Notes: a model not told the origin generated them from the letters alone. Shown: positions 10,759 through 20,541, counted from the stretch's first letter. The stretch is 63,006 nt of DNA from Pseudomonadota bacterium (GCA_018240435.1 JAFEFT010000014.1:5947-68952); one strand, 5' to 3'. Numbers and translations are program-made.

Positions 10759-11976
10759 TCAATACGGCAGCACTTGCAAGACATCGCCGGCCGCCCACGC
10801 ATGCGCCTGCTCGGGCAGCACGATCAGCGCATCGCTGTCGGCGGCGCCGCGCAGGCGGTGTGATCCGGTCGCCGGATGCGGGCGCACGCGCAGCACGCCG
10901 TCGTCGCCGGGCAGCAGCTGGCCGCGCAGGAACTCGCGGCGATCGTGACTCTTGGCCAGCGCCTGGGTCAGCCGCGCGTGTGCCGTCGGCGCGCCGCGAT
11001 CATCGCCTTGCAGGCCGCGCAGCAATTGCCGGCCGAAGGTGAGGAAGCTGGCCAGCACCGCCACCGGATTGCCCGGCAATCCCAGCACCTGCGCCTGGCC
11101 GATGCGCCCGAACAGCACCGGCATGCCCGGCCGCATCATCACCTTCCAGAAATGAATCGCGCCGAGCTCGGCGACGATGCCGGGCAGATGGTCTTTCTCG
11201 CCGGCCGAGACGCCGCCGCAGGTGAGGACGACATCGAAGGCCTCGCCGGCATCGCGCAGCAATGCGCGCATCCGCGCCGGATCGTCGGGCAGGATCGGCC
11301 ACGCCACCGGATCCAGCCCTTCGGCGAGCAGCAGATTCAGCAACAAGCTGCCATTGCTGTCGTGGATTTCGCCGGCGCGCAGCGTCTGCCCCGGTGGGCG
11401 CAATTCGTCGCCGCTGGTGAATACCGCCACCGTCGGGCGTCGCGAAACCGGCAGTTCGGCCAAACCCACCGCCGCCGCCAGCGATGCCTGCGCGGGACTC
11501 AGCCGCGTCCCGGCGCGCATCAGCAGATCGCCGACGGCGACATCTTCACCGGCCGGTCGAACATGCTTTCCGGCCGCCACCGCCGCCGCCAGATGCAGGC
11601 GGCCATCGACCACCCGCACGTCTTCCTTCATCACCACCGCATCAACGCCGGCGGGGATCGGCGCGCCGGTGGTGATGCGCACGCATTGCCCCGGGCCGAT
11701 GGCCAAGCCGGCATCGAGGCCGGCGAATTGCTCGCCGACGAGCTGCAAGCTGGCGCCGCTGCCGCTGTCGTCCGCACGCAAGGCGAAGCCATCCATCGCG
11801 CTGTTGGCGAACGGCGGCAACGCCAGCGGCGCGATCACGTCTTGCGCCAATACCGAGCCGGCGGTGCGCGTCACCGCGCGCTGCTCCGGTGGCAGCCGCT
11901 GCGCCGACGCCACCTCGCGCACGATCGCCTGCGCCTGCGCGAATGCCAGCCGGGTCGGAAAACCGCTGTTCGCCAT
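10759..11976 (-). CDS. moeA: Molybdopterin molybdenumtransferase
   Basis: Inserts molybdate into adenylylated molybdopterin. 405 residues from the ATG at 11976, giving MANSGFPTRLAFAQAQAIV. MoeA landmarks: PPFANSAMDGFALRADD, GQCVRITTGAPIPAGVDAVV, the MogA-like domain TVAVFTSGDEL and VLTCGGVSAGEKDH, then LFGRIGQAQVLGLPGNPVA. The start is 2 bases after the mobA stop, so the two are one operon. Confidence 0.95.
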   Translation of the reverse strand: MANSGFPTRLAFAQAQAIVREVASAQRLPPEQRAVTRTAGSVLAQDVIAPLALPPFANSAMDGFALRADDSGSGASLQLVGEQFAGLDAGLAIGPGQCVRITTGAPIPAGVDAVVMKEDVRVVDGRLHLAAAVAAGKHVRPAGEDVAVGDLLMRAGTRLSPAQASLAAAVGLAELPVSRRPTVAVFTSGDELRPPGQTLRAGEIHDSNGSLLLNLLLAEGLDPVAWPILPDDPARMRALLRDAGEAFDVVLTCGGVSAGEKDHLPGIVAELGAIHFWKVMMRPGMPVLFGRIGQAQVLGLPGNPVAVLASFLTFGRQLLRGLQGDDRGAPTAHARLTQALAKSHDRREFLRGQLLPGDDGVLRVRPHPATGSHRLRGAADSDALIVLPEQAHAWAAGDVLQVLPY

Positions 11977-11978
11977 CG

Positions 11979-12578
11979 TCACGCTTGCAAATCCTCGGGA
12001 GTGTTGAGATTGCCGAACACGGTGCCGGCGAAAGGCACGACCGCCAGCCCCAGCGCCGCCACCACGCGATGCACGGCGCCCTGCCCGCGGGCCAACGCAT
12101 CCGCCACCACCGGCCGCGCGCGCTCGACCGGCCAGATCGCCACCAGCGGCTGCGCGCCGCTGGCATCGCACGCGACCGCGCCACCCTCGCCCGCCGCCAG
12201 CAAGCGTGTCACCAGATCGGACGGAATCGTGCGCAGGTCGATCGGCAGCGTCAGCAGCTGCGCAGTCTGGCATACCGCCAGCATGGCTTCGATGCCGGCC
12301 AGCGGCCCGGGGAAGTCGGCGCGGCGATCGGCGATGGCGACGAAATCATGCGACGCATAACGTTGCAGATCGCGATTGGCGCTGACCATCCGCGCCGCAA
12401 AGGCGTGCTGCGGCGCCAGCGCCGCGACGGTGCGCGCGAACAAGCTTTGCCCGGCAAAGATCGCCCACGCCTTGTCGGCCCCGCCCAACCGCGTCGCGCG
12501 GCCACCGGCGAGCAGGCCGAGGCTGAGGCCGGCAGCGAGCGCCGCCGCTGCCGCCGGTGCAGCGTCCGCTGCCGTCAT
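11979..12578 (-). CDS. mobA: Molybdenum cofactor guanylyltransferase
   Basis: Transfers GMP from GTP to molybdenum cofactor, making the bis-MGD form used by DMSO-reductase-type enzymes. 199 residues. Nucleotide-binding signature GLLAGGRATRLGGADKAW near residues 20-37, then DFPGPLAGIEAML and LPIDLRTIPSDLV. A low-complexity Ala-rich stretch precedes the signature. The start codon overlaps the stop of the upstream lytic transglycosylase by one base (TGATG) and moeA follows after 2 bases. Confidence 0.93.
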   Translation of the reverse strand: MTAADAAPAAAAALAAGLSLGLLAGGRATRLGGADKAWAIFAGQSLFARTVAALAPQHAFAARMVSANRDLQRYASHDFVAIADRRADFPGPLAGIEAMLAVCQTAQLLTLPIDLRTIPSDLVTRLLAAGEGGAVACDASGAQPLVAIWPVERARPVVADALARGQGAVHRVVAALGLAVVPFAGTVFGNLNTPEDLQA

Positions 12579-13354
12579 CAGCCGCCCTGCCGCGGCGGCG
12601 CCAGGGCGCTGCGATACGCCGCATACAAGGCGTCGACCTTGTCGACGTAATCGCGGGTTTCGGCATACGGCGGCACCCCGCCGTAGCGCGCCACCGCACC
12701 GATGCCGGCGTTGTAGGCCGCCGCAGCGAGGCGACGGTCGCCGCGGTAACGGCGCAGCAGGTCGGCCAGCAGGCGGGCACCGCCGCGGATCGACTGCGCC
12801 GCCGAGAATGGATCGGCGACGCGATACTCGGCGGCGACCTGCGGCAGCAATTGCATCACCCCCTGCGCGCCCTTGGCGGACACCGCATCGTCGCGCATCC
12901 CGCTCTCGGCATGGGCCACCGCCCGCAGCCAGGCATCGTCGATGCCATTGGCGCGGGCGGCGGCGCGGAACTCGGCGGCGTACACGTGGGTCAGCGGCGC
13001 ACCGATCCGGCCCAGCCCTGCATGCGCCGGCGAACCGTGCGGCGGGGTGACGGTGAATGCCATCAGCGGCGTCGAACCGGGCAGTTCGCGGGTGCCGTAG
13101 ACGGTCGTGCCGTCCTGCTGGCGCGCATAGATGACGCCGCTGCGGGTGCCGTCGACACCCCACAGGTTGGGCAGGCGGGCGGCATCGTCGGCCACCTGCC
13201 GGGCCACGCACTGCGAACCGGGTTCGGGCGCGGTCGACAGGCTGACGCTGCCATCGCGCAGGCAGCGCCAGACGGTGCGCGCGTCGACCGCCGGCGCTGC
13301 GGCGAGCGCCGTCAGCACGAACACGCCAATACAGGCACGAGCAGCCGGGGTCAT
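12578..13354 (-). CDS. Periplasmic lytic transglycosylase (SLT domain)
   Basis: 258 residues with a signal peptide (TALAAAPAVDA). N-terminal part has two Cys (WRCLRDG, GSQCVARQ) as in DUF4124-like domains; the C-terminal SLT domain (about 115-240) has the catalytic Glu in AVAHAESGMRDDAVS, the GAQGVMQLLP motif and AAAYNAGIGAVARYGG. It would cleave peptidoglycan glycan strands. It overlaps mobA by one base, so it heads the molybdenum-cofactor run although its function is unrelated. Confidence 0.9.
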   Translation of the reverse strand: MTPAARACIGVFVLTALAAAPAVDARTVWRCLRDGSVSLSTAPEPGSQCVARQVADDAARLPNLWGVDGTRSGVIYARQQDGTTVYGTRELPGSTPLMAFTVTPPHGSPAHAGLGRIGAPLTHVYAAEFRAAARANGIDDAWLRAVAHAESGMRDDAVSAKGAQGVMQLLPQVAAEYRVADPFSAAQSIRGGARLLADLLRRYRGDRRLAAAAYNAGIGAVARYGGVPPYAETRDYVDKVDALYAAYRSALAPPRQGG

Positions 13355-13471
13355 GCCGCCATTGTGCCGGCGTCGGCTTGCCGGCGCATCGGCCGAAGGT
13401 CACGCATGACAAGCGTCAGTAGTCACCGGCCGCAGCACGCGCTACCGTGCGCCACCCTCGCCGACCGCGCC

Positions 13472-14842
13472 ATGCCCATGCAAGACCTCACCACCGGCTC
13501 GATCCCTCGCCACATCGCCCGCATGGCGATGCCGATCGCGATGGGCATGCTGTTCCAGACGTTGTATCTGCTGATCGACCTGTTCTTCGTCAGCCGCCTC
13601 GGCGATGCGGCGATCGCCGGTGTCAGCGCTGCCGGCAACGTCTCGTTCATCATCATGGCGTTGACGCAAGTGCTGGGCATCGGCACGACCACCCTGATCG
13701 CGCAGGCGGCCGGGCGCAAGGATCGCGACGACGCCAATCTCGTGTTCAACCAGAGCCTGTTGCTGGCGGCGGTGTGCGCTGGCATCACCCTGACTGCCGG
13801 CTATGGATTGTCTGGCCTGTACACGCACGGGCTGGGCGCCGATGCCGCCACCGCCCGCGCCGGCGATACCTATCTGGCGTGGTATCTGCCGGGGCTCGCC
13901 TTGCAGTTCGCCATCATCGCCATGGCCTCGGCCCTGCGCGGCACCGGCATCACCCTGCCCGGCATGGTGGTGCAGATGGCCACCGTCGTACTCAACGCGG
14001 TGCTGGCGCCGGTACTGATCGCCGGCTGGGGCACCGGCCATCCGCTCGGGGTGATGGGCGCGGGGCTGGCGACGTCGCTGGCGGTGGTGGGCGGTGTGGT
14101 CTTGTTGTGGTTCTACTTCCACAAACTTGAAACCTATGTCGGCTTCGACCTCGGCAAATTGCGCGTGCGGCTGGACGTGTGGAGACGCATCCTCGCCATC
14201 GGCCTGCCCGCCGGCGGCGAGTTCGCGCTGATGTTCGTCTACATCACCGTCGTCTACTGGCTGATCCGTCCGTTCGGCGACGCCGCCCAGGCCGGCTACG
14301 GCATCGGTTCGCGGGTGATGCAGGCGGTGTTCCTGCCGGCGATGGCGATCGCCTTCGCGGTGGCACCTATCGCAGGACAAAACATGGGCGCGCGCCGGCA
14401 CGATCGCGTCCGCGCCACCTTCCGCCACGCGGCGCTGGCGAGCAGCGTGGTGATGCTGGCGCTGACCTTGCTATGCCAGTGGCAACCCGATGCGCTGGTG
14501 CACCCATTCGCGCACGGCAGCAATGCCGAGTCGATGAAAGTCGCCGCCGACTTCCTGCGCATCATCGCCTGGAACTTCATCGCCTCGGGCCTGATCTTCA
14601 CCTGCTCGGGCATCTTCCAGGCGCTCGGCAACACGATCCCGTCGCTGCTCAGCAGCGGCTCGCGCCTGCTCACCTTCGTGATTCCGGGAATCATCCTCTC
14701 GCGCCATCCGGGCTTCGCCCTGCGCGATCTGTGGCACCTGTCGGTGGCGACGGTGAGCGTGCAGGCGATCACCAGCCTGTGGCTGCTGCGCGGGCAGTAT
14801 CGGCGGCGGCTGCCGGCGCCGGAGCAGGTCATCGCGAGCTGA
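13472..14842 (+). CDS. MATE family multidrug efflux transporter
   Basis: Inner-membrane cation-driven exporter, about 12 membrane segments in two homologous halves, 456 residues. The family N-terminus DLTTGSIPRHIARMAMPIAM and internal segments such as FQTLYLLIDLFFVSRLGDAA and GEFALMFVYITVVYWLI place it in MATE. Start at 13472 (MPMQDLTTG) is chosen by family; an ATG at 13406 with GAAGGT before it would add 22 residues and cannot be excluded. Divergent from the transglycosylase operon. Confidence 0.92.
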   Translation: MPMQDLTTGSIPRHIARMAMPIAMGMLFQTLYLLIDLFFVSRLGDAAIAGVSAAGNVSFIIMALTQVLGIGTTTLIAQAAGRKDRDDANLVFNQSLLLAAVCAGITLTAGYGLSGLYTHGLGADAATARAGDTYLAWYLPGLALQFAIIAMASALRGTGITLPGMVVQMATVVLNAVLAPVLIAGWGTGHPLGVMGAGLATSLAVVGGVVLLWFYFHKLETYVGFDLGKLRVRLDVWRRILAIGLPAGGEFALMFVYITVVYWLIRPFGDAAQAGYGIGSRVMQAVFLPAMAIAFAVAPIAGQNMGARRHDRVRATFRHAALASSVVMLALTLLCQWQPDALVHPFAHGSNAESMKVAADFLRIIAWNFIASGLIFTCSGIFQALGNTIPSLLSSGSRLLTFVIPGIILSRHPGFALRDLWHLSVATVSVQAITSLWLLRGQYRRRLPAPEQVIAS

Positions 14843-14920
14843 AATCCCCTGCCTTCCGGCAGGTGACGGCGGCGCAATCGGCATGCAAGGATGCGGCCGT
14901 TGCCATCGACGGAGACAGCC

Positions 14921-16996
14921 ATGCGCCTGCGGATCCTGGCTTCGACCCTGCTGCTGGCATTGTTCGCCGGCAGCGCCGTTGCCGACCCGGCGACGACGGC
15001 GGGCACGCCGCAATACGGCCGCTGGGGCATGGATCTGGCCGGCATGGACCCGGCCACCCGGCCGGGCGACGACTTCTTCCGCTACGCCAACGGCCGCTGG
15101 CTGGATCGCACGCCGATCCCCGCCGACAAGCCGGCGGTGTCGCTGCGGCTGGCGATGAGCGATCGCATCGAACAACGCCTGCACGCACTGCTCGATGCCG
15201 CCGCGACCGATGCCGGACCGCAGCCGAGCACGCTCGCCGGCAAGGTCGGGGCGTTCTACAAATCCTTCATGGATGAAGCACGCATCGATGCGCTCGGCGT
15301 CAAGGCGATCGCGCCACCGCTCGATGCCGTGCGCCGCGCCGCCAGCCGCGACGATCTGGCGGCGCTGATGGGCCGCAGCAACGCCGACCTCGAAGGCAGC
15401 CTGTTTGGCCTGGGCATCGATGTCGACCTGAAAGATCCCTCCCGCTACGCGGTCTCGGTCGGCCAGTCGGGGCTCGGATTGCCTGACCGCGATTACTACA
15501 TCAAGCCGGAATTCGCCGCGCAAAAAACCGCATATCAGGCTTACATCGCGAAACTGCTGACGCTGAGCGGCTGGACGAATCCCGAAGCGGCCGCGAAGGA
15601 CGTGGTCGCCTTCGAGACGGCGATCGCGCAAGCCAGCTGGACGCAGGTGCAAGAGCGCGACCCGGTGGCGACGTGGAACCCGATGACGATCGCCGAGCTG
15701 GCAAGGCTGGCGCCGGGATTCCCGTGGCGACGTTTCCTGGCCCAGGCCGGTCTGCCCGATCTGCGCCGCATCGTGGTGGTGGAAAAATCCGCGTTCCCGA
15801 AATTGGCCGCACTGTACGCGCGCACCCCGATCGCCACGCTGCGCGCGTGGCAGGCCTTCCACATCGCCGACAATGCGGCGTTCTACCTGTCGCCGCCGTT
15901 CGCCGATGCCTGGTTCGACCTGCACGAAAAAACGCTGTCGGGCCAGCCGGCGCAGAAGGCGCGCTGGCAGCGCGGCGTGCAGGCGGTGTCCGGCGGCGAC
16001 TGCGGCGGCGAGCGCATCGACTGCTTCGGCAACCTCGGCTGGGCGGTCGGCCAGCTCTACACCGACCGATATTTCCCGCCGTCGGCGAAGGCGCAGATCG
16101 AGGCGCTGGTCGCCAACGTCAAGGCCGCCTACCGCCAGCGCATCGAGCATCTGGACTGGATGAGCGATGCCACCCGCGCGCAGGCGCTGAAGAAACTCGA
16201 CACCTACACGATCAAGGTCGGCTATCCGGATCATCCACGCGATTACGCGAACCTCGTCATCCGCGACGACGACCTGATCGGCAACGTCGTGCGTGCCGGC
16301 GCGGCGGACTGGAAATACCGGGTCGATCGCCTCGCCGGGCCGGTCGATCGCAGCGCGTGGTGGATGACGCCGCAGACCAACGACGCCTACAACGGCTCGC
16401 TGCGCGACATCGTGTTCCCCGCCGGCATCCTGCAGGCGCCGATCTTCGACCCCAACGCCGATGCCGCCATCAACTACGGCGCGATCGGCGCGGTGATCGG
16501 CCACGAGCTCACCCACGGCTTCGACGACGAAGGCCGCAAGATCGATGCCGCCGGCACCTTGCGCGACTGGTGGAGGAAAGCCGACGCCGCCCAATTCGAA
16601 GCCCGCGCCAAACGCCTCGGCGCGCAGTATTCGGCCTTCACGCCGCTGCCGGGCGTGCACGTCAACGGCGCCCTGACGATGGGCGAGAACATCGCCGACC
16701 TCGGCGGCCTGACCCTCGCGCTCGATGCCTACCACGCCTCGTTACGCGGCCAGCCGGCGCCGGTGCTCGACGGCCTGAGCGGCGATCAGCGCGTCTTCCT
16801 CGGCTGGGCGCAGGCCTGGCGCGGCAAGCTGCGTGACGACGCCGTGCGCCGGCAGGTGGTCAGCGACCCGCACTCGCCGCGCCAGTTCCGCGTCGATGGC
16901 GTGGTGCGCAACATCGATGCCTGGTACGCCGCCTTCGACATCAAACCCGGCGACAAGCTCTATCTGCCGCCGGCCGAGCGCGTGCGCATCTGGTGA
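14921..16996 (+). CDS. M13 family zinc metallopeptidase (PepO/neprilysin-like)
   Basis: 691 residues from the ATG at 14921, which gives a clean signal peptide (RLRILASTLLLALFAGSAVA); an upstream ATG at 14891 gives a poorer N-terminus. M13 landmarks: PGDDFFRYANGRW near the mature start, NAYY-like NDAYNGSLRDIVFPAGILQ, HELTH zinc site (His528, Glu529, His532) and the third ligand Glu589 in GENIADLGG. The C-terminus CxxW-type tail is replaced by YLPPAERVRIW. Exported, probably periplasmic, degrading small peptides. Confidence 0.95.
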   Translation: MRLRILASTLLLALFAGSAVADPATTAGTPQYGRWGMDLAGMDPATRPGDDFFRYANGRWLDRTPIPADKPAVSLRLAMSDRIEQRLHALLDAAATDAGPQPSTLAGKVGAFYKSFMDEARIDALGVKAIAPPLDAVRRAASRDDLAALMGRSNADLEGSLFGLGIDVDLKDPSRYAVSVGQSGLGLPDRDYYIKPEFAAQKTAYQAYIAKLLTLSGWTNPEAAAKDVVAFETAIAQASWTQVQERDPVATWNPMTIAELARLAPGFPWRRFLAQAGLPDLRRIVVVEKSAFPKLAALYARTPIATLRAWQAFHIADNAAFYLSPPFADAWFDLHEKTLSGQPAQKARWQRGVQAVSGGDCGGERIDCFGNLGWAVGQLYTDRYFPPSAKAQIEALVANVKAAYRQRIEHLDWMSDATRAQALKKLDTYTIKVGYPDHPRDYANLVIRDDDLIGNVVRAGAADWKYRVDRLAGPVDRSAWWMTPQTNDAYNGSLRDIVFPAGILQAPIFDPNADAAINYGAIGAVIGHELTHGFDDEGRKIDAAGTLRDWWRKADAAQFEARAKRLGAQYSAFTPLPGVHVNGALTMGENIADLGGLTLALDAYHASLRGQPAPVLDGLSGDQRVFLGWAQAWRGKLRDDAVRRQVVSDPHSPRQFRVDGVVRNIDAWYAAFDIKPGDKLYLPPAERVRIW

Positions 16997-17190
16997 GGCG
17001 GCGGGCGCGCCGATGCCGGCGCGCTCATTCAGCCCCGCGACGGATTGCTGAACGGCGCGCCGACGGGCGCCGTATGCGTGCTGAATCGCATCGATGCGAT
17101 CCATTGCGGCCAGGCCTCGACTGCGCTCACTGTAGCGACGAACCGCTCGACGATGCGTGGTCGACGGCCTGGGCAACCGGAGAGGTCATC

Positions 17191-17901
17191 ATGAAATCGT
17201 TCGCATGGATCATCGCCACCAGCCTCGGCCTGGCCCTGCCCGCCTTCGCCCAGGCGTCACCGGCGTGGCTGGCTGACGATGCCGGCCTGATGGCGGGGCC
17301 GGACCGGCAATACCCGCTGCTCGACCACCTGCAAGCCGGTACCGAAGTCGACATCCAGGGCTGCACCGACGACCTGACGTGGTGCGACGTGATCGCCTGG
17401 AACGAGCGCGGCTGGGTGCCGGCCGACGCGCTGCAATTCGATGACGGCGGTCAATGGCTGCCGGTCGTCGAATATGCACCCGCTTACGCCATTCCGATCG
17501 TGCAGTTCTCGATCCGCGCATACTGGGGCGCGTACTATCGCTACCAGCCGTTCTACGGCTATCGCCGCGACTGGTACCGCTGGACGCCACCGCCGCGGGT
17601 GGTACCGCTGCCGCATCCGATCTTCAGCGGCAATCCACCGCCACGGGTGGTGCCGCTGCCGCATCCGATCTTCAGCGGCAATCCACCGCCGCGGGTGGTG
17701 CCGCTGCCGCATCCGATCTTCAGCGGCAACCCACCGCCGCGGGTGGTGCCGCTGCCGCATCCGATCCTCAACGGCAATCCACCGCCGCGGGTGGTGCCGC
17801 TGCCGCATCCGACGCCGAATCCACCGCTGCAACACGTGACCGCGCCGCCACGTGCGACCAGCCCGGCAGTGGCCGTGCGCCACCATCCGCCATTGCGCTG
17901 A
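17191..17901 (+). CDS. Secreted SH3-domain protein with proline-rich repeat tail
   Basis: 236 residues from the ATG at 17191, preceded by GGAGAGG. Signal peptide (MKSFAWIIATSLGLALPAFA), then an SH3b-like domain (about 25-85: LMAGPDRQYPLLDHL, GCTDDLTWCDV, ERGWVPADAL), a Tyr/Trp-rich linker (YWGAYYRYQPFYGYRRDWY), and five 16-residue repeats of PPPRVVPLPHPIFSGN from about residue 133. The start of the protein resembles periplasmic YraI-type SH3 proteins; the tail is likely an extended wall- or envelope-spanning spacer. Function unknown. Confidence 0.8.
   Translation: MKSFAWIIATSLGLALPAFAQASPAWLADDAGLMAGPDRQYPLLDHLQAGTEVDIQGCTDDLTWCDVIAWNERGWVPADALQFDDGGQWLPVVEYAPAYAIPIVQFSIRAYWGAYYRYQPFYGYRRDWYRWTPPPRVVPLPHPIFSGNPPPRVVPLPHPIFSGNPPPRVVPLPHPIFSGNPPPRVVPLPHPILNGNPPPRVVPLPHPTPNPPLQHVTAPPRATSPAVAVRHHPPLR
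17587..17825 (+). repeat. 48-bp coding tandem repeat, five units
   Basis: Units start at 17587, 17635, 17683, 17731 and 17779, period 48. Units 1-3 are almost identical at DNA level, including synonymous positions, which implies recent duplication or gene conversion; units 4 and 5 vary (PILNGN, PTPNPP). The minus-strand glycine-rich frame here is the mirror of this repeat. Confidence 0.92.
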
Positions 17902-17935
17902 GCGGATGCGGGCTTGTCGGTCGCGACGGCCGGCG

Positions 17936-18868
17936 TCAGCGCAGCCGGCGCGATGCTCGCGGTCTTGCCGGCGTGACCCGATCGCGCGCGGCGATCCATT
18001 GCAGGCGCAGCACCGCCGCGGCGGCGCGCACGCGCACCTCGATGCTGCCATCGTCGAGCATCGGCAGCAGCGCCGACACCTGCCCGGGATCGTCGCGCAT
18101 CGCCAGCGCATGCACGGCGGCCGCACGCACGGCGGCGCCCTTGTCCTGCAGCGCCGCGCGCAACGCCGGCACCACCCGCGGATCCGGGTCGTCACCGAGC
18201 AGCAAGGCGGCGGCGGCGCGACCGTCGAGGTTCTGGTCGGCCAGCAAACCCCGCACCGACGCCACGCCGGCGCCGAGACCGGCGACGTGCGCCATGCCGA
18301 TGCCGCGCGCCAGCAGGAAGGGAATCGCCGTTTTCGGGGTGTAGTAGATGCGCGCCAGCGAACGGCCGCTGCGGGTGACATAGCCCGATTGCGCGTCATC
18401 GCCACCGGCCAGAACCGCGATCAGCGCATCGCGCCCGACCGGATCGTTCATCGCCTGCAGGGCCTTGGCAGCGGCGAAGCTGACTTCCGGCACCGGATCG
18501 TCGAACGCATGCCGGATCGCCGGCCGCACCCGCGGGTCGTCGAGATCGACCAAGCTGTCGATGGCGGCGACCCGCACCGCCACGTCCGGATCGCGAATCA
18601 TCGTCATCAGCCGCCCCATGTAGGGCTCGCGCGGCCCGATCAGCCCCAGCGCCTGCACCGCCGCCTTGCGGGTGTCGGGATTGCGCGCGGTCAACGCCTG
18701 ATCGAGGATCGTGCGTGCCTTGCCCTCCACCGCCGACACGCTTGCCGGTGCCGCTGACGCGCGCACCGCCGCCTGCCCCGCAATGACTGCCGGCGCCAAG
18801 GCGGCCATCGCCGCCAGCGCCCAGACGCATCGGCGCAGCCAATGCAGAAACGATCTTCGCGCGTGCAC
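17936..18868 (-). CDS. Exported HEAT-repeat protein
   Basis: 310 residues from a GTG at 18868, preceded by AGGA, which yields a signal-like N-terminus (RRSFLHWLRRCVWALAAMAA). The rest is a series of HEAT-type helical pairs, e.g. NPDTRKAAVQALGLIG, DPDVAVRVAAIDSLVDL, DPVPEVSFAAAKALQAM and GAAVRAAAVHALAM, with the usual DP turns. Likely a protein-binding scaffold in the periplasm; partner unknown. The frame is open up to 19105, so a longer form is possible. Confidence 0.75.
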   Translation of the reverse strand: MHARRSFLHWLRRCVWALAAMAALAPAVIAGQAAVRASAAPASVSAVEGKARTILDQALTARNPDTRKAAVQALGLIGPREPYMGRLMTMIRDPDVAVRVAAIDSLVDLDDPRVRPAIRHAFDDPVPEVSFAAAKALQAMNDPVGRDALIAVLAGGDDAQSGYVTRSGRSLARIYYTPKTAIPFLLARGIGMAHVAGLGAGVASVRGLLADQNLDGRAAAALLLGDDPDPRVVPALRAALQDKGAAVRAAAVHALAMRDDPGQVSALLPMLDDGSIEVRVRAAAAVLRLQWIAARDRVTPARPRASRRLR

Positions 18869-19005
18869 GGTCGTCCTGTACGGAAGATGGCCACGAGCGC
18901 GACCGGCGCGGTCGCCTCGCCATCGATGGACCGGCGCCGCGGCGTCAGGTTCCCGCGCACGGCGGCCGGCGATGACGGCGGTGCACGGCCGGGTCGAGCC
19001 GCTCG

Positions 19006-20541
19006 TCACCGCCGATAGCAACCAACCATCTTCAGCTTCTGGCCCTTGCGCAGGCGCTGGTCGGCGCGGACATGGTTGATGCGCGCCAGTTGCTGCTCGT
19101 CGCAATCCTTGCGATCGGCGATTTCGGCGATCGTCTCGTGGTGACCGGCGACATAGGTGTAAGCCGGCTGCTTGCGGTCAGCGGACGCTGCCGCCGGCGC
19201 CGGCGTCGCGGCGGCCGCCGGCGCCGCGGCGACGATGACCGGCTTGCGCGCCGCCGCCAGGTCGGCCGCCATCTGCGCCCGCGCCGGGTTGTCCAGGCAG
19301 TTGGCCTTGTACAGCCGCAGCACGAACGGCGGCACCCGCAGCACGGTGCCGGAGGGGATGACATCGCGCGGGTCGTAGCGCGGGTTGAGGTTGCGCAAGG
19401 CGCGGAACCAGCCATCGCGGACGCCACGATTGCCCAGGCACATCGTCAACTCGTTGATCGACGTGGCGCGCGCCAGCGTCAGCATCTGCGGCTCGCCGGC
19501 ATTCACCCGCGGGAATTGCAGGCCGTATTCCTTCGGGTTGAGAAACAGCCACGCCGCCGCCAACACCCGCGGCACGTAGTCGCGCGTCTCCGGCGGCAAC
19601 TGGCTGTACACGCTCGGATCCCAGAAGCCCTTGCCGCCGGTGGCGTTGTACAACCGGGCGACACGGCCCTCGCCGCCGTTGTAGGCCGCGACCGCCAGTT
19701 CCAGGTTATTGCCCAGTTCGGCAAAACGGGCGTTGAGGTAAGCGACGTTGGCACGGGTGGCCAGGGTCGGGTCGTAGCGGGAGTCGAACCCGTTGGCGAT
19801 GCCCAGCCCGTAGGCGGCGCCGGTGGCCGGCATGAACTGCAACGGCCCGGCCGCGCCCGAGCGCGACACCGCATGCACCTTGCCGCCCGACTCCTGGGCG
19901 AGGATGCCGAACAGCAGCGCCTCGGGCAGGCCGGCGCGCTGGTATTCGGGCCACATCAGCTGGCGCATGTACTGGTAGTTCTCCCAGGCGTCGATCAGGT
20001 TGGAACGGTTGCTGGTCAGCCATTCCGTCAGCGCCGCCTTCATCGGCTCGTTGAGGGTGATGATCTCGCGCAGATCCCGACCCTTGAGCATCGCCACCGG
20101 CCGCGCCGCCGCCGGCAGGTTGGTGATGACCGGCGAACCGCCCGGCGTGGCCGTCATCGCCGGAGTGGTGGCGTCGTCGACATCGGCGAAACCGGCGCCG
20201 TCGTCGATCTCGCTGGCCTGGCGCTTGAGCAGCGCGTCATAGGCGGCGATGAAACGACCCGGATCGCACGGCGGCGTCGCCTGGCACTTGTCGGCAGCGT
20301 CGAGCAGATCGGTGCTGGCGGCGGTCAGCGCCTTGTTGCCGGCGTCGGTATCGCCACGGCCGATGGCGTCGAGGGCGGCGCCGTAGCTCGCGGTATCGCT
20401 GTCCAGGCGGGCGTAGAGCGCATCCACCGCGACGATGCCGGTGCGCGCGTTGCCGGCGTGGCTCGGCGCATGCTGAACGGCCTGCGGGGTGGCGCACGCG
20501 GCCAGCGCGCCGCACGCGAACGCGATCAGGATGGAACGCAT
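19006..20541 (-). CDS. Membrane-bound lytic murein transglycosylase with LysM (MltD-like)
   Basis: 511-residue lipoprotein: lipobox LAAC at residues 13-16 after MRSILIAFACG. SLT domain in the middle: catalytic Glu in ILAQESGGKVHAVS, GAAGPLQFMP, AVAAYNGGEGRV and a PPETRDYVPRVLAA motif typical of MltD. An Ala/Pro linker leads to a C-terminal LysM (TYVAGHHETIAEIADR..GQKLKMVG) that binds peptidoglycan. AGGAG lies just before the ATG. It is anchored in the outer membrane and cleaves glycan strands. Confidence 0.93.
   Translation of the reverse strand: MRSILIAFACGALAACATPQAVQHAPSHAGNARTGIVAVDALYARLDSDTASYGAALDAIGRGDTDAGNKALTAASTDLLDAADKCQATPPCDPGRFIAAYDALLKRQASEIDDGAGFADVDDATTPAMTATPGGSPVITNLPAAARPVAMLKGRDLREIITLNEPMKAALTEWLTSNRSNLIDAWENYQYMRQLMWPEYQRAGLPEALLFGILAQESGGKVHAVSRSGAAGPLQFMPATGAAYGLGIANGFDSRYDPTLATRANVAYLNARFAELGNNLELAVAAYNGGEGRVARLYNATGGKGFWDPSVYSQLPPETRDYVPRVLAAAWLFLNPKEYGLQFPRVNAGEPQMLTLARATSINELTMCLGNRGVRDGWFRALRNLNPRYDPRDVIPSGTVLRVPPFVLRLYKANCLDNPARAQMAADLAAARKPVIVAAAPAAAATPAPAAASADRKQPAYTYVAGHHETIAEIADRKDCDEQQLARINHVRADQRLRKGQKLKMVGCYRR

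Noticed and set aside
13406-13471. Upstream start for the MATE transporter
   Set aside because: It has a fair ribosome binding site but adds 22 residues not seen in MATE proteins; kept only as an alternative.
14471-16735. 754-codon open frame on the minus strand over the MATE and M13 genes
   Set aside because: Antisense to two recognised genes and no recognisable domain.
17559-17999. Glycine-rich repetitive ORF on the minus strand
   Set aside because: It is the mirror of the 48-bp repeat in the SH3 protein and of its tail; no independent signal.
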